A stretch of DNA of 64,000 nucleotides from contig CAJTPF010000017.1 in the NCBI GenBank assembly GCA_910578175.1, positions 1 to 64,000 of the forward strand, in the 5' to 3' direction. Under the pieces are notes generated by a model. That model saw only the letters and a program-made list of their open reading frames with translations. It ran no database searches and was not told where the DNA came from. The DNA is from an uncultured Lachnospiraceae bacterium. Its GTDB lineage: Bacteria; Bacillota; Clostridia; Lachnospirales; Lachnospiraceae. Positions 8,665 to 18,166 of this stretch are shown piece by piece. The first letter of the stretch is position 1. Each line of letters begins with the position of its first letter. The position numbers were made by a program, and so were the translations under genes.

Positions 8665-10011
8665 TTGCATAATCATTCAATGACAGGAAAAAGCAGGCTG
8701 GTTACGGTTATCATTTACAGCCTGCTGTTATATATCGTGATATCCATGATAAGACCGGTGATTCCGAATCTGGCGGCGGAAGATGATGTTTATCAGTATA
8801 TGAAGAAAATGATACTTCACGGCATACCCTCTGCGGAATATGTACATAACGTAAATACCGGATTTGATTCGGAAGCGGATATAATGGGCCGTGTGGTAAA
8901 AGATATGCTGAATACACCTTACAGTTCCTATATTGAACATACAGTGGCAGTTAATGTGGCACAGAGACCGGAATATCATTTTCTGGGAGACAGCGAGCTT
9001 ACAAATGAAGAGGCCGTACAGGACATAGCCAATTCCGGCCAGCATACGGGAAATGAACTTACCGGAAATCCGGAAAGCACTTCCGTAGGCGAAACCCAGC
9101 CGGAATCACCGGCAGACGGCAATCCAGGGGAACCGGCCACAGATGGAGAAGAGGTACCGCCGGAGACCACCAGGACCCAGCCGCCGGCGGAGCAAAATCC
9201 GGGTACCAGCCCGGCAGGGATTAATGTGACCCTGCCTGCAAAAGTAAAAGAGATCGATCCCAATATCCTGAGTTTTGATTTTTTAATGGCAAATTATTAT
9301 ACGGTAGTATCCAGTACGACGATAACGCCGGAGGATTTAAATGCACAAAGCCTGATGGCAGTGGATCTGAAGATGCAGCAGGATAACAGCCAGCCGCAGA
9401 TACTGATCTATCATACCCATGGAATGGAAGCGTTTGCAGACAGCAATCCGGAAGACCGGAATACAGGTATAGTAGGGGTTGGAAATTATCTGACACAATT
9501 GCTGACGGAACAATATGGTTATAACGTTATTCATATAGAAGATTCCTTTGATTATGTCAACGGCGTGTTGGACCGAAGCAAGGCATATGATTATGCATAT
9601 AACAGGATTTCCCAGATACTGGCGGATTATCCTTCGATCGAGGTCGTACTGGACATTCACCGGGACGGCGTCAATGAAAATAATCATCTGGTGACCACCG
9701 TAAACGGGAAGCCAACCGCAAAGATCATGTTTTTTAACGGTATCAGCCGTTTAAACGGGGTCGGGGAAATCGGTTATCTCTATAATCCGTACCGTTCCCA
9801 GAATCTTGCCATGAGCCTGCAGATGAAAGTGCTGGCAGAGGAGTATTTTGAAGGATTTACCAGAAGAAACTACATACAGGCATATCAGTATAATCTGCAT
9901 CTGCGGCCGAAGTCCATGCTGATCGAAGTGGGAGCCCAGACTAATACGTTCGAGGAAGTAAAAAATGCAATGGAACCCCTGGCAGCTTTGCTGTATATGA
10001 AACTGCAGTAA
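8665..10011 (+). CDS. spoIIP: Stage II sporulation protein P
   Basis: About 448 residues: a cytoplasmic tail, one membrane helix near the N-terminus (LVTVIIYSLLLYIVISMI), a Pro/Glu/Thr-rich linker at roughly 130-185, then the SpoIIP catalytic domain with HTHGME at about 250 and VVLDIHRDG. SpoIIP is the amidase/endopeptidase of the DMP engulfment machine that thins septal peptidoglycan. TTG at 8665 with AAGGGG 7 nt upstream is the likeliest start; TTG 8638 and ATG 8680 are alternatives. It ends 1 bp from the convergent aminotransferase stop, with no terminator between them. Confidence 0.93.
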   Translation: MHNHSMTGKSRLVTVIIYSLLLYIVISMIRPVIPNLAAEDDVYQYMKKMILHGIPSAEYVHNVNTGFDSEADIMGRVVKDMLNTPYSSYIEHTVAVNVAQRPEYHFLGDSELTNEEAVQDIANSGQHTGNELTGNPESTSVGETQPESPADGNPGEPATDGEEVPPETTRTQPPAEQNPGTSPAGINVTLPAKVKEIDPNILSFDFLMANYYTVVSSTTITPEDLNAQSLMAVDLKMQQDNSQPQILIYHTHGMEAFADSNPEDRNTGIVGVGNYLTQLLTEQYGYNVIHIEDSFDYVNGVLDRSKAYDYAYNRISQILADYPSIEVVLDIHRDGVNENNHLVTTVNGKPTAKIMFFNGISRLNGVGEIGYLYNPYRSQNLAMSLQMKVLAEEYFEGFTRRNYIQAYQYNLHLRPKSMLIEVGAQTNTFEEVKNAMEPLAALLYMKLQ

Positions 10012-10012
10012 T

Positions 10013-11110
10013 TTAACGGCAGTTGTCATTTAGCAGGCCGCAGAGGATATCCAGCACCTCGTCCACATGTTTTGGCCATGCATTTTCTCCCATGTGCCCG
10101 ATCCGGATAACGGTTCCCGCCAGAGGTCCGAAAGAACCGGCCAGCATAATATCATGGTCCTTCTTACAGATGTTTAAGATCTCTTCTGCAGTGAATCCTT
10201 CCGGTACGTTTATAACGGTAACGGTATTGGAAAAACCGCTGTTCTGATAAAAAGTATAACCGGCCCCGGAAAGAACCTTCCGGACATGGGAAGCCACCGA
10301 TGCATGGCGGCCGATGATGTCCGGTTCCGCCTGAATATTATCAAAAGCGGTACGCAGGCCGTAAATATCGCTGATAGGCATGGTATAAGGAAACCATTTT
10401 TTTTCGTAATAATCATCAAATATGGTAATATTGGCATAAAAAGAAGCAATCGGTGTTTTTCTTGCATGCATGGCGGCTTTCGCCTCCGGGCTGACGGTGA
10501 CAAAGGTCAGTCCTGCAGGAGCAGATACCACCTTTTGGGAACCGCCGCAGAGAAAATCAATCTGAAATTCATCTACATGTACATATTCTCCAAACATGGC
10601 GGATACGGAATCAACCACTGTGAGGATCCCGTATTTTTTTAACAGGGGGCAAATCCTGCCGATATCATTCAGCATACCGCTGGGGGTATCGCAGTGGACA
10701 ACGGTTGCATATTTAAAATCGTGGTCTGCGGCAAGATAGGTTTCCAGTTCACCGACATCAATGGTTTCATGATAATCCGATGTATAAAGGACAGGGATAC
10801 CGCCGTACAAAGATACAAAATCCTTAAAACCATTTCCGTATATACCATTGTCAATGACCAGGATCCTGTCTCCGGGTTCTGTCAGACCTGCACAGGCCGT
10901 TTCCAGTCCAAGGATTCCCTCGCCGCTTAATATCAGGGTTTCGTTATTTGTATGAAGCAGGGAACTGATCAGTTCACAGGTTTCCTTATAAAAATCATAA
11001 AATTCTTTATCAATATCCGGATTGGTACAGGCAACGGATCTTGCCATTCTCACATTCCCGGCGACCCGGGTCGGACCGGGAGTCATTAATTTATATCTGG
11101 TATCTTCCAT
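10013..11110 (-). CDS. Class V PLP aminotransferase, alanine/serine-glyoxylate type
   Basis: About 365 residues. It begins with the family motif LMTPGPT and carries the PLP-lysine context GGSQKVVSAPAGL. The fold-type I class V family includes alanine-glyoxylate, serine-glyoxylate and phosphonate (2-AEP) aminotransferases; the substrate cannot be read from sequence. ATG 11110 gives the conserved start MEDTRYKLMTPGPT; ATG 11125 and TTG 11116 are in-frame alternatives near AAAGGA. It may share a transcript with the ECF gene upstream on the same strand. Confidence 0.85.
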   Translation of the reverse strand: MEDTRYKLMTPGPTRVAGNVRMARSVACTNPDIDKEFYDFYKETCELISSLLHTNNETLILSGEGILGLETACAGLTEPGDRILVIDNGIYGNGFKDFVSLYGGIPVLYTSDYHETIDVGELETYLAADHDFKYATVVHCDTPSGMLNDIGRICPLLKKYGILTVVDSVSAMFGEYVHVDEFQIDFLCGGSQKVVSAPAGLTFVTVSPEAKAAMHARKTPIASFYANITIFDDYYEKKWFPYTMPISDIYGLRTAFDNIQAEPDIIGRHASVASHVRKVLSGAGYTFYQNSGFSNTVTVINVPEGFTAEEILNICKKDHDIMLAGSFGPLAGTVIRIGHMGENAWPKHVDEVLDILCGLLNDNCR

Positions 11111-11158
11111 AATCAATAAAAACATCCTTTCTATTTATAAAATTGATCGCGGACAAAA

Positions 11159-11686
11159 CTATGCAGTATGTACGATTCCTGCCGCCGCCTTTTTTAACAG
11201 TGGTGCAATGGGAATTACGATTACGGCTGCCGCCGATATCTGCAGGACGTTTCCCGGGATGGAAGATAACGGAGCGGCAAAGTTTCCGTATAAAAGAACC
11301 TCGGCAATATAATATCCGGCAATCTTGACCGTGCCTGCAGCGGTTACTGCCAGGATGATCCGGTTTAAGGAATATGCTGTGCCGGTAATTTTGCCCATGA
11401 TATAACCCATCAGGGAAACTATGACCAAAGTAAAAGGAGCCCAGACCGTCCAGCCGGAGAGAAGGTCAAACAGCGCCATGCCGATTCCGCCGGATATGGC
11501 GCCTACGCAGCTTCCAAATGTGATCGCGGCTATGAATAAAGGGATATTTCCCAGATGAATCAGTCCGCCGTTGGCGGTAACGGGAAGGCGGATATTGATA
11601 AAGGCGGTAAACACATAAGTAAGAGATGTAAAAACAGCGGCCAGCGCCATGGTTCTTGTATTGCTTTTTTTTTCTGTCTGAATCAT
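11159..11686 (-). CDS. ECF transporter substrate-binding (S) component
   Basis: About 175 residues, very hydrophobic, with five to six membrane segments and the A-L-A-A-V-F-T-S-L-T-Y start typical of ECF S components. These bind a vitamin or small metabolite and use a shared EcfA/A'/T energising module, which is not encoded here. ATG 11686 sits 13 nt behind AGGAGG. The longer frame to 11746 has no ribosome binding site. The substrate is unknown and I see no recognisable riboswitch upstream. Confidence 0.8.
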   Translation of the reverse strand: MIQTEKKSNTRTMALAAVFTSLTYVFTAFINIRLPVTANGGLIHLGNIPLFIAAITFGSCVGAISGGIGMALFDLLSGWTVWAPFTLVIVSLMGYIMGKITGTAYSLNRIILAVTAAGTVKIAGYYIAEVLLYGNFAAPLSSIPGNVLQISAAAVIVIPIAPLLKKAAAGIVHTA

Positions 11687-11854
11687 GAAAGTTTTATATC
11701 CTCCTGAAAAATCTGATGATTGACCGGTCTGTATAGAGATTACCACAAATTGACCTTTTTTAAATAGCCAGTTATTGAAAAATTAACCATACCAGTTTGC
11801 AGAAAAACATGAGAAATGCCCGTTTACAAAGGGTTTTTTTGGTTTACATATAAC

Positions 11855-11901
11855 ACACAATATATTGTGTGCAAACATAAATTTAATCCTATATTTAGTA
11901 G
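11855..11901 (+). promoter_or_regulatory. Twin NrdR boxes upstream of nrdD
   Basis: Box 1 (11855-11870) is ACACAATATATTGTGT, a perfect palindrome matching the NrdR-box consensus. Box 2 (11886-11901) is ATCCTATATTTAGTAG, weaker but with the same core. They start 31 bp apart, the three-turn spacing known for NrdR operator pairs. Box 2 overlaps the -35 of the nrdD promoter. NrdR is the dATP/ATP-sensing repressor of ribonucleotide reductase genes. Confidence 0.88.
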
Positions 11902-11927
11902 ACAAAAGGAAATACAGGTGGTATAAT
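11899..11927 (+). promoter_or_regulatory. Probable nrdDG promoter
   Basis: A -35 TAGACA (11899-11904), a 17-bp spacer and a perfect -10 TATAAT (11922-11927). The implied transcript start is about 80 nt before nrdD. NrdR box 2 overlaps the -35. Confidence 0.75.
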
Positions 11928-12012
11928 GAAGCAGGTTTAAAACATTGTATGTTTTTGGTCAGGCAGAAGAGCAACATATCTGTCTGAAGTATGAAGGAGG
12001 ATTTTTGGAATT

Positions 12013-14139
12013 ATGAAAGTAATAAAAAGAGACGGCCGCCGTGTGGAATATGACCGCAACAAGATTGTCCTGGCCATTCAGAAAGCCAATGAAGAAGTAG
12101 AGGCACATGAAAAAGTCAGTGAAGAAAAAATTTATAATATCGTGGCATCCATTGAAAACCGCGGATTCGATGAAATGCAGGTAGAGGATATCCAGGATAT
12201 TATTGAACAGAAGCTGATGGCAGAAAAAAAATATGTGCTTGCCAAGACCTATATCATTTACCGTTACACCAGAGAAATGGTGCGGAAAGCCAATACCACG
12301 GATGAATCGATCTTAAGCCTGATTAAAAACAGCAATAAGGACGTAATGGAAGAGAATTCCAATAAAAACGCCACAGTGGCATCTACCCAGAGAGATTTGA
12401 TCGCGGGAGAGGTATCCAAGGACCTGACAAAGCGTATGTTGCTTCCGGAGAAGATCTCCAAAGCACATGAAGAAGGCGTGCTCCATTTTCACGATGCGGA
12501 TTATTTTCTGCAGTCTATATTCAACTGTTGTCTGATCAATATTGGGGATATGCTGGAAAATGGTACCGTAATGAACGGTAAGCTCATTGAAAGTCCGAAA
12601 AGTTTTCAGGTGGCATGTACGGTTGTGACACAGATCATTTCAGCAGTGGCATCCAGTCAGTATGGCGGACAGTCGGTGGATATCCGGCATTTGGGCAAAT
12701 ATCTGAGAATCAGCCGGGAAAAGTATAAAAAGCATTATACGGAAAAGTATAAAGACCGGATTCCGGCTGATCTGATGGAACAGTTTATCGATGACCGGCT
12801 TCATGATGAACTGCGCTCCGGCGTACAGACCATTCAGTATCAGATCAATACCCTGATGACCACAAACGGACAATCTCCGTTTGTGACCCTGTTTCTGAAT
12901 CTGGAAAAAGATGATGAATATATAGAAGAAAATGCCATGATAATCGAAGAGATTCTTCGTCAGAGACTGGAGGGCATCAAGAATGAAAAAGGTGTCTTTG
13001 TAACGCCGGCATTCCCGAAACTGATCTATGTGCTGGATGAGCATAACTGTCTGAACGGCGGGAAGTACGATCACATTACAAAGCTTGCGGTGAAGTGTTC
13101 ATCCAAGCGGTTATATCCGGATTATATATCTGCAAAGAAAATGCGGGAAAATTATGAAGGAAACGTGTTTAGTTGTATGGGATGCAGAAGTTTTTTAAGC
13201 GCATGGAAAGATGAAGACGGAAATTATAAATGGGAGGGAAGATTTAATCAGGGCGTTGTAAGCCTGAATCTTCCGCAAATCGGTCTGATCGCCAGAGGCG
13301 ATAAAGAACTGTTCTGGCAGCTGTTAGAAGAGCGTCTGGCTCTTTGCTTTGAAGCGCTGATGTGCAGACATCATGCACTGGAGGGAACGTTATCCAGTGT
13401 CAGTCCGATTCACTGGCAGTATGGCGCCATCGCCCGTCTGGGAAAAAACGAAACCATAGACAAGCTGCTGCATGACGGATACTCAACCATATCATTGGGA
13501 TATATCGGGCTTTACGAGGTGACAAAACTTATGACCGGCGTCAGCCATACGGAACCGGAGGGACTGGAATTTGCCCTGAGGGTAATGAAACGGCTGCGTT
13601 CCGCAACGGATACCTGGAAGGAAAATACCGGAATCGGTTTCGGACTTTACGGCACTCCGGCAGAAAGTCTCTGTTACCGGTTTGCGAATATCGATAAAAA
13701 ACGGTTTGGAGATGTGAAGGATATTACCGATAAGGGATATTATACCAATTCCTATCATGTGGATGTCAGGGAAAAGATCGATGCATTTACCAAATTTAAA
13801 TTTGAAAGTCAGTTTCAGGATATTTCTTCCGGCGGCGCCATTTCTTATGTGGAAATACCAAACATGAGAAATAATCTGGAGGCGTTGGAGGAACTGGTAA
13901 AATATATTTATGATAATATTCAGTATGCGGAGTTTAATACCAAGTCGGATTATTGCCATGAATGCGGATTTGACGGGGAAATTCTCATAAATGAAAATAT
14001 GGAATGGGAATGTCCGCAGTGCCATAACAAAGACCATTCAAAAATGAATGTAACCAGAAGGACCTGCGGTTATCTGGGTGAAAATTTCTGGAATGTGGGA
14101 AAGACCAAAGAAATAAAGTCGAGAGTGCTTCATATTTAA
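12013..14139 (+). CDS. nrdD: Anaerobic ribonucleoside-triphosphate reductase
   Basis: A 708-residue class III reductase that makes dNTPs from NTPs without oxygen. Residues 1-90 form the ATP-cone (MKVIKRDGRRVEYDRNKI), the allosteric site. The catalytic barrel follows. The C-terminus holds the zinc site (C648/C651 and C667/C670) and the glycyl-radical motif CGYLG, with Gly686 as the radical residue. AAGGAGG precedes the ATG. nrdG follows after 21 bp, forming an operon under the NrdR boxes. Confidence 0.97.
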   Translation: MKVIKRDGRRVEYDRNKIVLAIQKANEEVEAHEKVSEEKIYNIVASIENRGFDEMQVEDIQDIIEQKLMAEKKYVLAKTYIIYRYTREMVRKANTTDESILSLIKNSNKDVMEENSNKNATVASTQRDLIAGEVSKDLTKRMLLPEKISKAHEEGVLHFHDADYFLQSIFNCCLINIGDMLENGTVMNGKLIESPKSFQVACTVVTQIISAVASSQYGGQSVDIRHLGKYLRISREKYKKHYTEKYKDRIPADLMEQFIDDRLHDELRSGVQTIQYQINTLMTTNGQSPFVTLFLNLEKDDEYIEENAMIIEEILRQRLEGIKNEKGVFVTPAFPKLIYVLDEHNCLNGGKYDHITKLAVKCSSKRLYPDYISAKKMRENYEGNVFSCMGCRSFLSAWKDEDGNYKWEGRFNQGVVSLNLPQIGLIARGDKELFWQLLEERLALCFEALMCRHHALEGTLSSVSPIHWQYGAIARLGKNETIDKLLHDGYSTISLGYIGLYEVTKLMTGVSHTEPEGLEFALRVMKRLRSATDTWKENTGIGFGLYGTPAESLCYRFANIDKKRFGDVKDITDKGYYTNSYHVDVREKIDAFTKFKFESQFQDISSGGAISYVEIPNMRNNLEALEELVKYIYDNIQYAEFNTKSDYCHECGFDGEILINENMEWECPQCHNKDHSKMNVTRRTCGYLGENFWNVGKTKEIKSRVLHI

Positions 14140-14160
14140 CGGCAGGAAAGTTGGTACAAT

Positions 14161-14697
14161 ATGAATTATGCAGATATCAAGCAGTATGACATAGCCAATG
14201 GTCCGGGGATAAGGATATCCGTGTTTGTCAGCGGATGTAATCATCACTGTAAGGATTGTTTTAACGAAGTGGCCTGGGATTTTAATTATGGAACTCCTTT
14301 TACAGAGGCGACCATTGAAACGGTGATTGAATATATGAAACCTTCCTATATAGCAGGACTGACACTGTTAGGCGGCGAACCCATGGAACCGGCCAATCAG
14401 AAAGGTCTGCTTCCTTTGGTCCGAAAGGTAAAAGAAGTCTATCCCGAAAAAAATATCTGGTGCTTTACCGGCTTCCTGTTTGACAGGGATATAGTGGAAA
14501 CCATGTTTGACACCATACCGGAAACCAGAGAACTGGTATCCTGTTTTGATGTTATGGTGGACGGAAAATTTGTTGCGGAACTGAAGAATGTGAATCTGAG
14601 ATTTAAGGGTTCTTCCAATCAGAGGACCATAATGGTCCAGGAATCCCTGAAGAGAAAAGAGATTGTATTGTGGGACCCTCCCTCATATGATTATTAG
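14161..14697 (+). CDS. nrdG: Anaerobic ribonucleotide reductase activating protein
   Basis: A 178-residue radical-SAM activase. The CxxxCxxC cluster motif is at Cys26, Cys30 and Cys33 (SGCNHHCKDCFNEV), followed by LLGGEPM. It uses S-adenosylmethionine and a [4Fe-4S] cluster to install the glycyl radical on NrdD. It lies directly downstream of nrdD and ends at a strong terminator. Confidence 0.96.
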   Translation: MNYADIKQYDIANGPGIRISVFVSGCNHHCKDCFNEVAWDFNYGTPFTEATIETVIEYMKPSYIAGLTLLGGEPMEPANQKGLLPLVRKVKEVYPEKNIWCFTGFLFDRDIVETMFDTIPETRELVSCFDVMVDGKFVAELKNVNLRFKGSSNQRTIMVQESLKRKEIVLWDPPSYDY

Positions 14698-14703
14698 CAG
14701 AAT

Positions 14704-14750
14704 AAAAACAGGCGGCTGCCTCCAAACTATGGGGCAACCGCCTGTTTTTT
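14704..14750. terminator. Bidirectional terminator between nrdG and htpG
   Basis: AAAAACAGGCGG pairs with CCGCCTGTTTTTT, extended by GCC/GGC pairing, with an A tract on one side and a T tract on the other. It serves the convergent genes on both sides. Confidence 0.88.
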
Positions 14751-14758
14751 AATGCTTT

Positions 14759-16756
14759 TTATTTTGTCAGCATCATCATGATTTCATTGCTGCGCATAAT
14801 GAATTTCGTCATTTCTTCCGGTGAAAGCTGTTTATGGCTGATCAGGGCTAAATCGTAGAGCTGTTGGCACATCATGGCTGTATGCTCGTTTTCTTTGTGT
14901 TCCAGAATATATTTTACGAGGGTATTATTTGCATTTAATACAAGCGTAACGTTTGTACCGAACATATCCGGATTCATACCGGCCATGCCATACATTTTCA
15001 TCATATCCTGCATACGTCTGCTTTCTTCAGATAGGGTGACCATGGAGGATATGGATTCATTCTTTAATTTCTCCACTTTAACATCCAGTTTATCGTTATT
15101 CAGCGCTTTTCTAAAGATCTCGGTGAGGGAATCCGCAGTATTCTTAAATTCTTCGTCATCTTCTTTTATTTCATCTTTGAAGGAATCATTTAAATCGGAA
15201 TCGATTCGAAGGAATTTTACGCCTTCGTTTTTTTGTTCCAGATGGCTGATAAACGGCTCGTCAATGTTGTGGTTTAAGATGACCGCATCGATGCCTTCTT
15301 CCCGGAACATATTGATATACTGGCTCTGCTGGATTTCATCCGTTATATAGAAAACCGTATTTTTATGTTTTTCTTCGTTCTTTGACAGGCAGTCCGGAAG
15401 TGTCAGATATTCCTTATCCATGTTTTTGAATAAGATATAATCATTCATCTTTTCGCAGAATTTTTCATCCTTTAAGCAGCCGAATTTAATAAACGGTCCA
15501 ATATCGTCCCAGTATTTTTCGTAGGATTCCCGCTGGGTTTTACACATGCCGGAAAGTTTATCCGCTACCTTCTTGGTAATATAATCGGAAATTTTCTTTA
15601 CAAAACCATCGTTCTGAAGGGCGCTTCTGGAAACATTCAGCGGAAGGTCCGGACAGTCGATCACGCCTTTTAACAGCATAAGGAATTCAGGAATCACCTC
15701 TTTGATATTATCGGCAATAAATACCTGATTGTTATATAGCTTAATGGTGCCTTCAATGGTATCGTACTGGGTATTCAGCTTTGGAAAATACAGGATCCCT
15801 TTCAGATTAAACGGATAATCCATATTCAGATGAATCCAGAACAAAGGCTCTTTATAGTCATTAAATACCTTGCGGTAGAAGTCTTTGTATTCCTCTTCGC
15901 TGCATTCGTTTGGATGCCTGGTCCAAAGAGGATTGGTATCATTGATGGAAACCGGACGTCTTACGATTTTGGCTTTTTCCGTTGCAGGAAAGATTTCCTT
16001 TATTTCTTTTGTACCATCTTCGTTTTCGATTTCTTCGGTCTTTGCTTCTTCTACGATGGTTTCGATAACGATATCTTTTTCCGTAACTTCATCTTGATCT
16101 ATGGTGTCATAGACCGGTTCGGCATTAGGATTTTCCAAATAGATTTCGATCGGCATGAAAGAACAGTATTTCTGCATAACTTCACGGGCCCGGTATTCAT
16201 TGGAAAATTCCAGACTGTCTTCATTCAGATAGAGGGTGATCACCGTACCGCGTTCCGTTTTGTCACTGTCACTCATGTCAAATTCCGTACCGCCGTCGCA
16301 TTCCCAATGTACGGCAGCAGAACCTTCTTTATAGGAAAGAGTATCAATGGTTACCTTATCGGCTACCATAAATGCGGAATAAAAACCAAGACCGAAATGA
16401 CCGATGATCTGGTCTTCATTGGTTTTATCTTTGTACTGGGCTAAGAATGCTTCTGCACCGGAAAAGGCGATCTGATTGATATATTCTTCCACTTCATCTG
16501 CCGTCATACCGATGCCGTTATCTATAAAGGTAAGGGTTTTTTCATTGGAATCGGCGATCACCCTGATCTTAAATTCATTGTCTTCAGGGATTTCGTATTC
16601 TCCCATCATATCTAATTTCTTTAATTTTGTGATGGCATCACAGCCATTGGAAATCAGTTCCCGAAAGAAAATATCATGGTCGGAATATAACCATTTCTTG
16701 ATGATAGGAAATATGTTGTCACTGTTAATAGATAAATTACCATGTAGGTTTTCCAT
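14759..16756 (-). CDS. htpG: Molecular chaperone HtpG (Hsp90)
   Basis: A 665-residue Hsp90 homologue with N-terminal GHKL ATPase motifs (FRELISNGCDAI, DNGIGM, GHFGLGFYSAF), a middle domain (SRSALQND-type loop) and a C-terminal dimerisation domain. ATG 16756 lies 8 nt after AAGGAGGT, so the longer frame to 16840 is not used. A consensus-like promoter and a CIRCE operator lie upstream, which suggests control by HrcA. In B. subtilis htpG is not an HrcA gene, so this wiring differs from the model. Confidence 0.96.
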   Translation of the reverse strand: MENLHGNLSINSDNIFPIIKKWLYSDHDIFFRELISNGCDAITKLKKLDMMGEYEIPEDNEFKIRVIADSNEKTLTFIDNGIGMTADEVEEYINQIAFSGAEAFLAQYKDKTNEDQIIGHFGLGFYSAFMVADKVTIDTLSYKEGSAAVHWECDGGTEFDMSDSDKTERGTVITLYLNEDSLEFSNEYRAREVMQKYCSFMPIEIYLENPNAEPVYDTIDQDEVTEKDIVIETIVEEAKTEEIENEDGTKEIKEIFPATEKAKIVRRPVSINDTNPLWTRHPNECSEEEYKDFYRKVFNDYKEPLFWIHLNMDYPFNLKGILYFPKLNTQYDTIEGTIKLYNNQVFIADNIKEVIPEFLMLLKGVIDCPDLPLNVSRSALQNDGFVKKISDYITKKVADKLSGMCKTQRESYEKYWDDIGPFIKFGCLKDEKFCEKMNDYILFKNMDKEYLTLPDCLSKNEEKHKNTVFYITDEIQQSQYINMFREEGIDAVILNHNIDEPFISHLEQKNEGVKFLRIDSDLNDSFKDEIKEDDEEFKNTADSLTEIFRKALNNDKLDVKVEKLKNESISSMVTLSEESRRMQDMMKMYGMAGMNPDMFGTNVTLVLNANNTLVKYILEHKENEHTAMMCQQLYDLALISHKQLSPEEMTKFIMRSNEIMMMLTK

Positions 16757-16793
16757 TGTATAGTACCTCCTTAAAACTAAATCGCATAGACAT

Positions 16794-16822
16794 AGTTTAA
16801 TACCGGTAAAATAAAATGTCAA
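16794..16822 (-). promoter_or_regulatory. Probable htpG promoter
   Basis: On the minus strand, TTGACA (16817-16822), a 17-bp spacer and TAAACT (16794-16799). The transcript would start about 30 nt before htpG. Confidence 0.7.
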
Positions 16823-16829
16823 GAAGAAA

Positions 16830-16856
16830 TTAGCACTCATCTGGAAGGAGTGCTGA
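16830..16856 (-). promoter_or_regulatory. CIRCE element (HrcA operator)
   Basis: TTAGCACTC, nine bases, GAGTGCTGA. This matches the CIRCE consensus TTAGCACTC-N9-GAGTGCTAA at 17 of 18 arm positions. It lies 7 bp upstream of the htpG -35, rather than between transcript start and gene as is more usual. Confidence 0.9.
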
Positions 16857-16879
16857 TTATACAGAGGATCAAAACGGAG

Positions 16880-18166
16880 TTACAATACTATTTTTAAGGA
16901 AAACCATCCGTTTTCCGATGTAAAAGAACAAAAGGCATCATATTTTTTACAGAAAGCCATGATGGAGCGGGTACCGATTCCGTGTTCTTCTTCTTTTGAC
17001 TCGGGAATGCCGTTTTTGGAAAATACAACGGTATTGCCGCATGTATTGGAAATTTCCAGCATCAGTTTTGGTTTGCAGATGCATTTACAGATGATCGTTC
17101 TCTGTCCTTCCGGTAACAGGCGGCAGGCTTTTATGGCATTTTCCAGCGCATTTGCCAGCACAATGGAAAATTCTCCGGAATCCACCGGAAGGGAATCCGG
17201 AAAGGAAAGGTGTGTTTCCAGTACGATTCCTGATTCCCTGGCCTGACCGAAATAAGAGGACAGAGTTGCGTTTAAAAGTATATCTTTACAATATGTCACA
17301 GGCACTTCGGTCTGGAACAATGGGGCGGAGCAGGCAATATAGTCAAGAGCTTCAGAAATTTTTCCGTTTTCCAGCAGAGAGGCTAACGTTTGAAACCGGT
17401 GACGGGTATCATGTCTGTCGATCCTGGATCTTTCTGCAGTTATCGCGTCCAATGCAATTTTTTCTTTTAGATTTCCTACCTGAAATTTCAAAAACTCCAT
17501 ATTTAGTTTTGCTGTCTGGAAATGATACTGTATGAACAGATATTGAAACAGGGCGAAATAAAGGATCACGATGACTGCTCCCAGCAGATAGATAAAAATA
17601 ACATTTGTGGGATTCTGGGTATAGGGAACAGGATAGGAAGCCAGAGCCACAGAAAGAACCATTAAGGAGCAGGGAACCAGTGCCAGTATCAGCCAGCCGT
17701 TTTTTGTAATGGCGGAAATCTGCAGAAACAGGCGGCGCAGAAAACGGTACTCCAATAAAATGATGGTGCTATAGACCGCCAGGCGGAGCAGAAAGTCGGT
17801 CCATTCCGAGCCATGAACGGCAGTATTGATCAAAGTAATGCTTGCAGATATATACAAAGAAAATAAAATCTGCGTCGCATGGTTAAACACGGCCTTGGAC
17901 GGCTGATCTCCTGCCAGCCGGAAGACCAGATAAATGGCAGGGGCGGAAATGGTAAGCAGGAACATCCGCAAATAGAACGTATAGCCAAACAGGACTATGA
18001 TGGCAGCGCTGGAAGCGGATACATAGCATAGATACAGAAAAAGAATCAGTGCGATCCGTTTTGCACTGTATTTGAATTTTGTAGTGGAACACATCATGCC
18101 CAGCGTACCGATGACGATCAGTAATGTCTTTAATGTGGAATATGGAATATTATTTTCAAATAACAT
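16880..18166 (-). CDS. GHKL-type sensor histidine kinase (AgrC-like)
   Basis: A 428-residue protein: about six membrane helices in the first 200 residues, a dimerisation helix with the likely phospho-His in RIDRHDTRHRF, and a C-terminal ATPase domain with NALENAIKAC and HGIGTRSI. This is the AgrC/LytS-like GHKL class. AAAGGAG lies upstream of ATG 18166. The gene overlaps the upstream response-regulator gene by 11 bp, so they are translated as a pair. The ligand is unknown and no AgrD-like peptide gene is visible nearby. Confidence 0.88.
   Translation of the reverse strand: MLFENNIPYSTLKTLLIVIGTLGMMCSTTKFKYSAKRIALILFLYLCYVSASSAAIIVLFGYTFYLRMFLLTISAPAIYLVFRLAGDQPSKAVFNHATQILFSLYISASITLINTAVHGSEWTDFLLRLAVYSTIILLEYRFLRRLFLQISAITKNGWLILALVPCSLMVLSVALASYPVPYTQNPTNVIFIYLLGAVIVILYFALFQYLFIQYHFQTAKLNMEFLKFQVGNLKEKIALDAITAERSRIDRHDTRHRFQTLASLLENGKISEALDYIACSAPLFQTEVPVTYCKDILLNATLSSYFGQARESGIVLETHLSFPDSLPVDSGEFSIVLANALENAIKACRLLPEGQRTIICKCICKPKLMLEISNTCGNTVVFSKNGIPESKEEEHGIGTRSIMAFCKKYDAFCSFTSENGWFSLKIVL

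Noticed and set aside
8976..9263. Minus-strand ORF rich in Ser/Pro/Val inside spoIIP
   Set aside because: It is a shadow of the Pro/Glu/Thr-rich linker of spoIIP, with no start signals.
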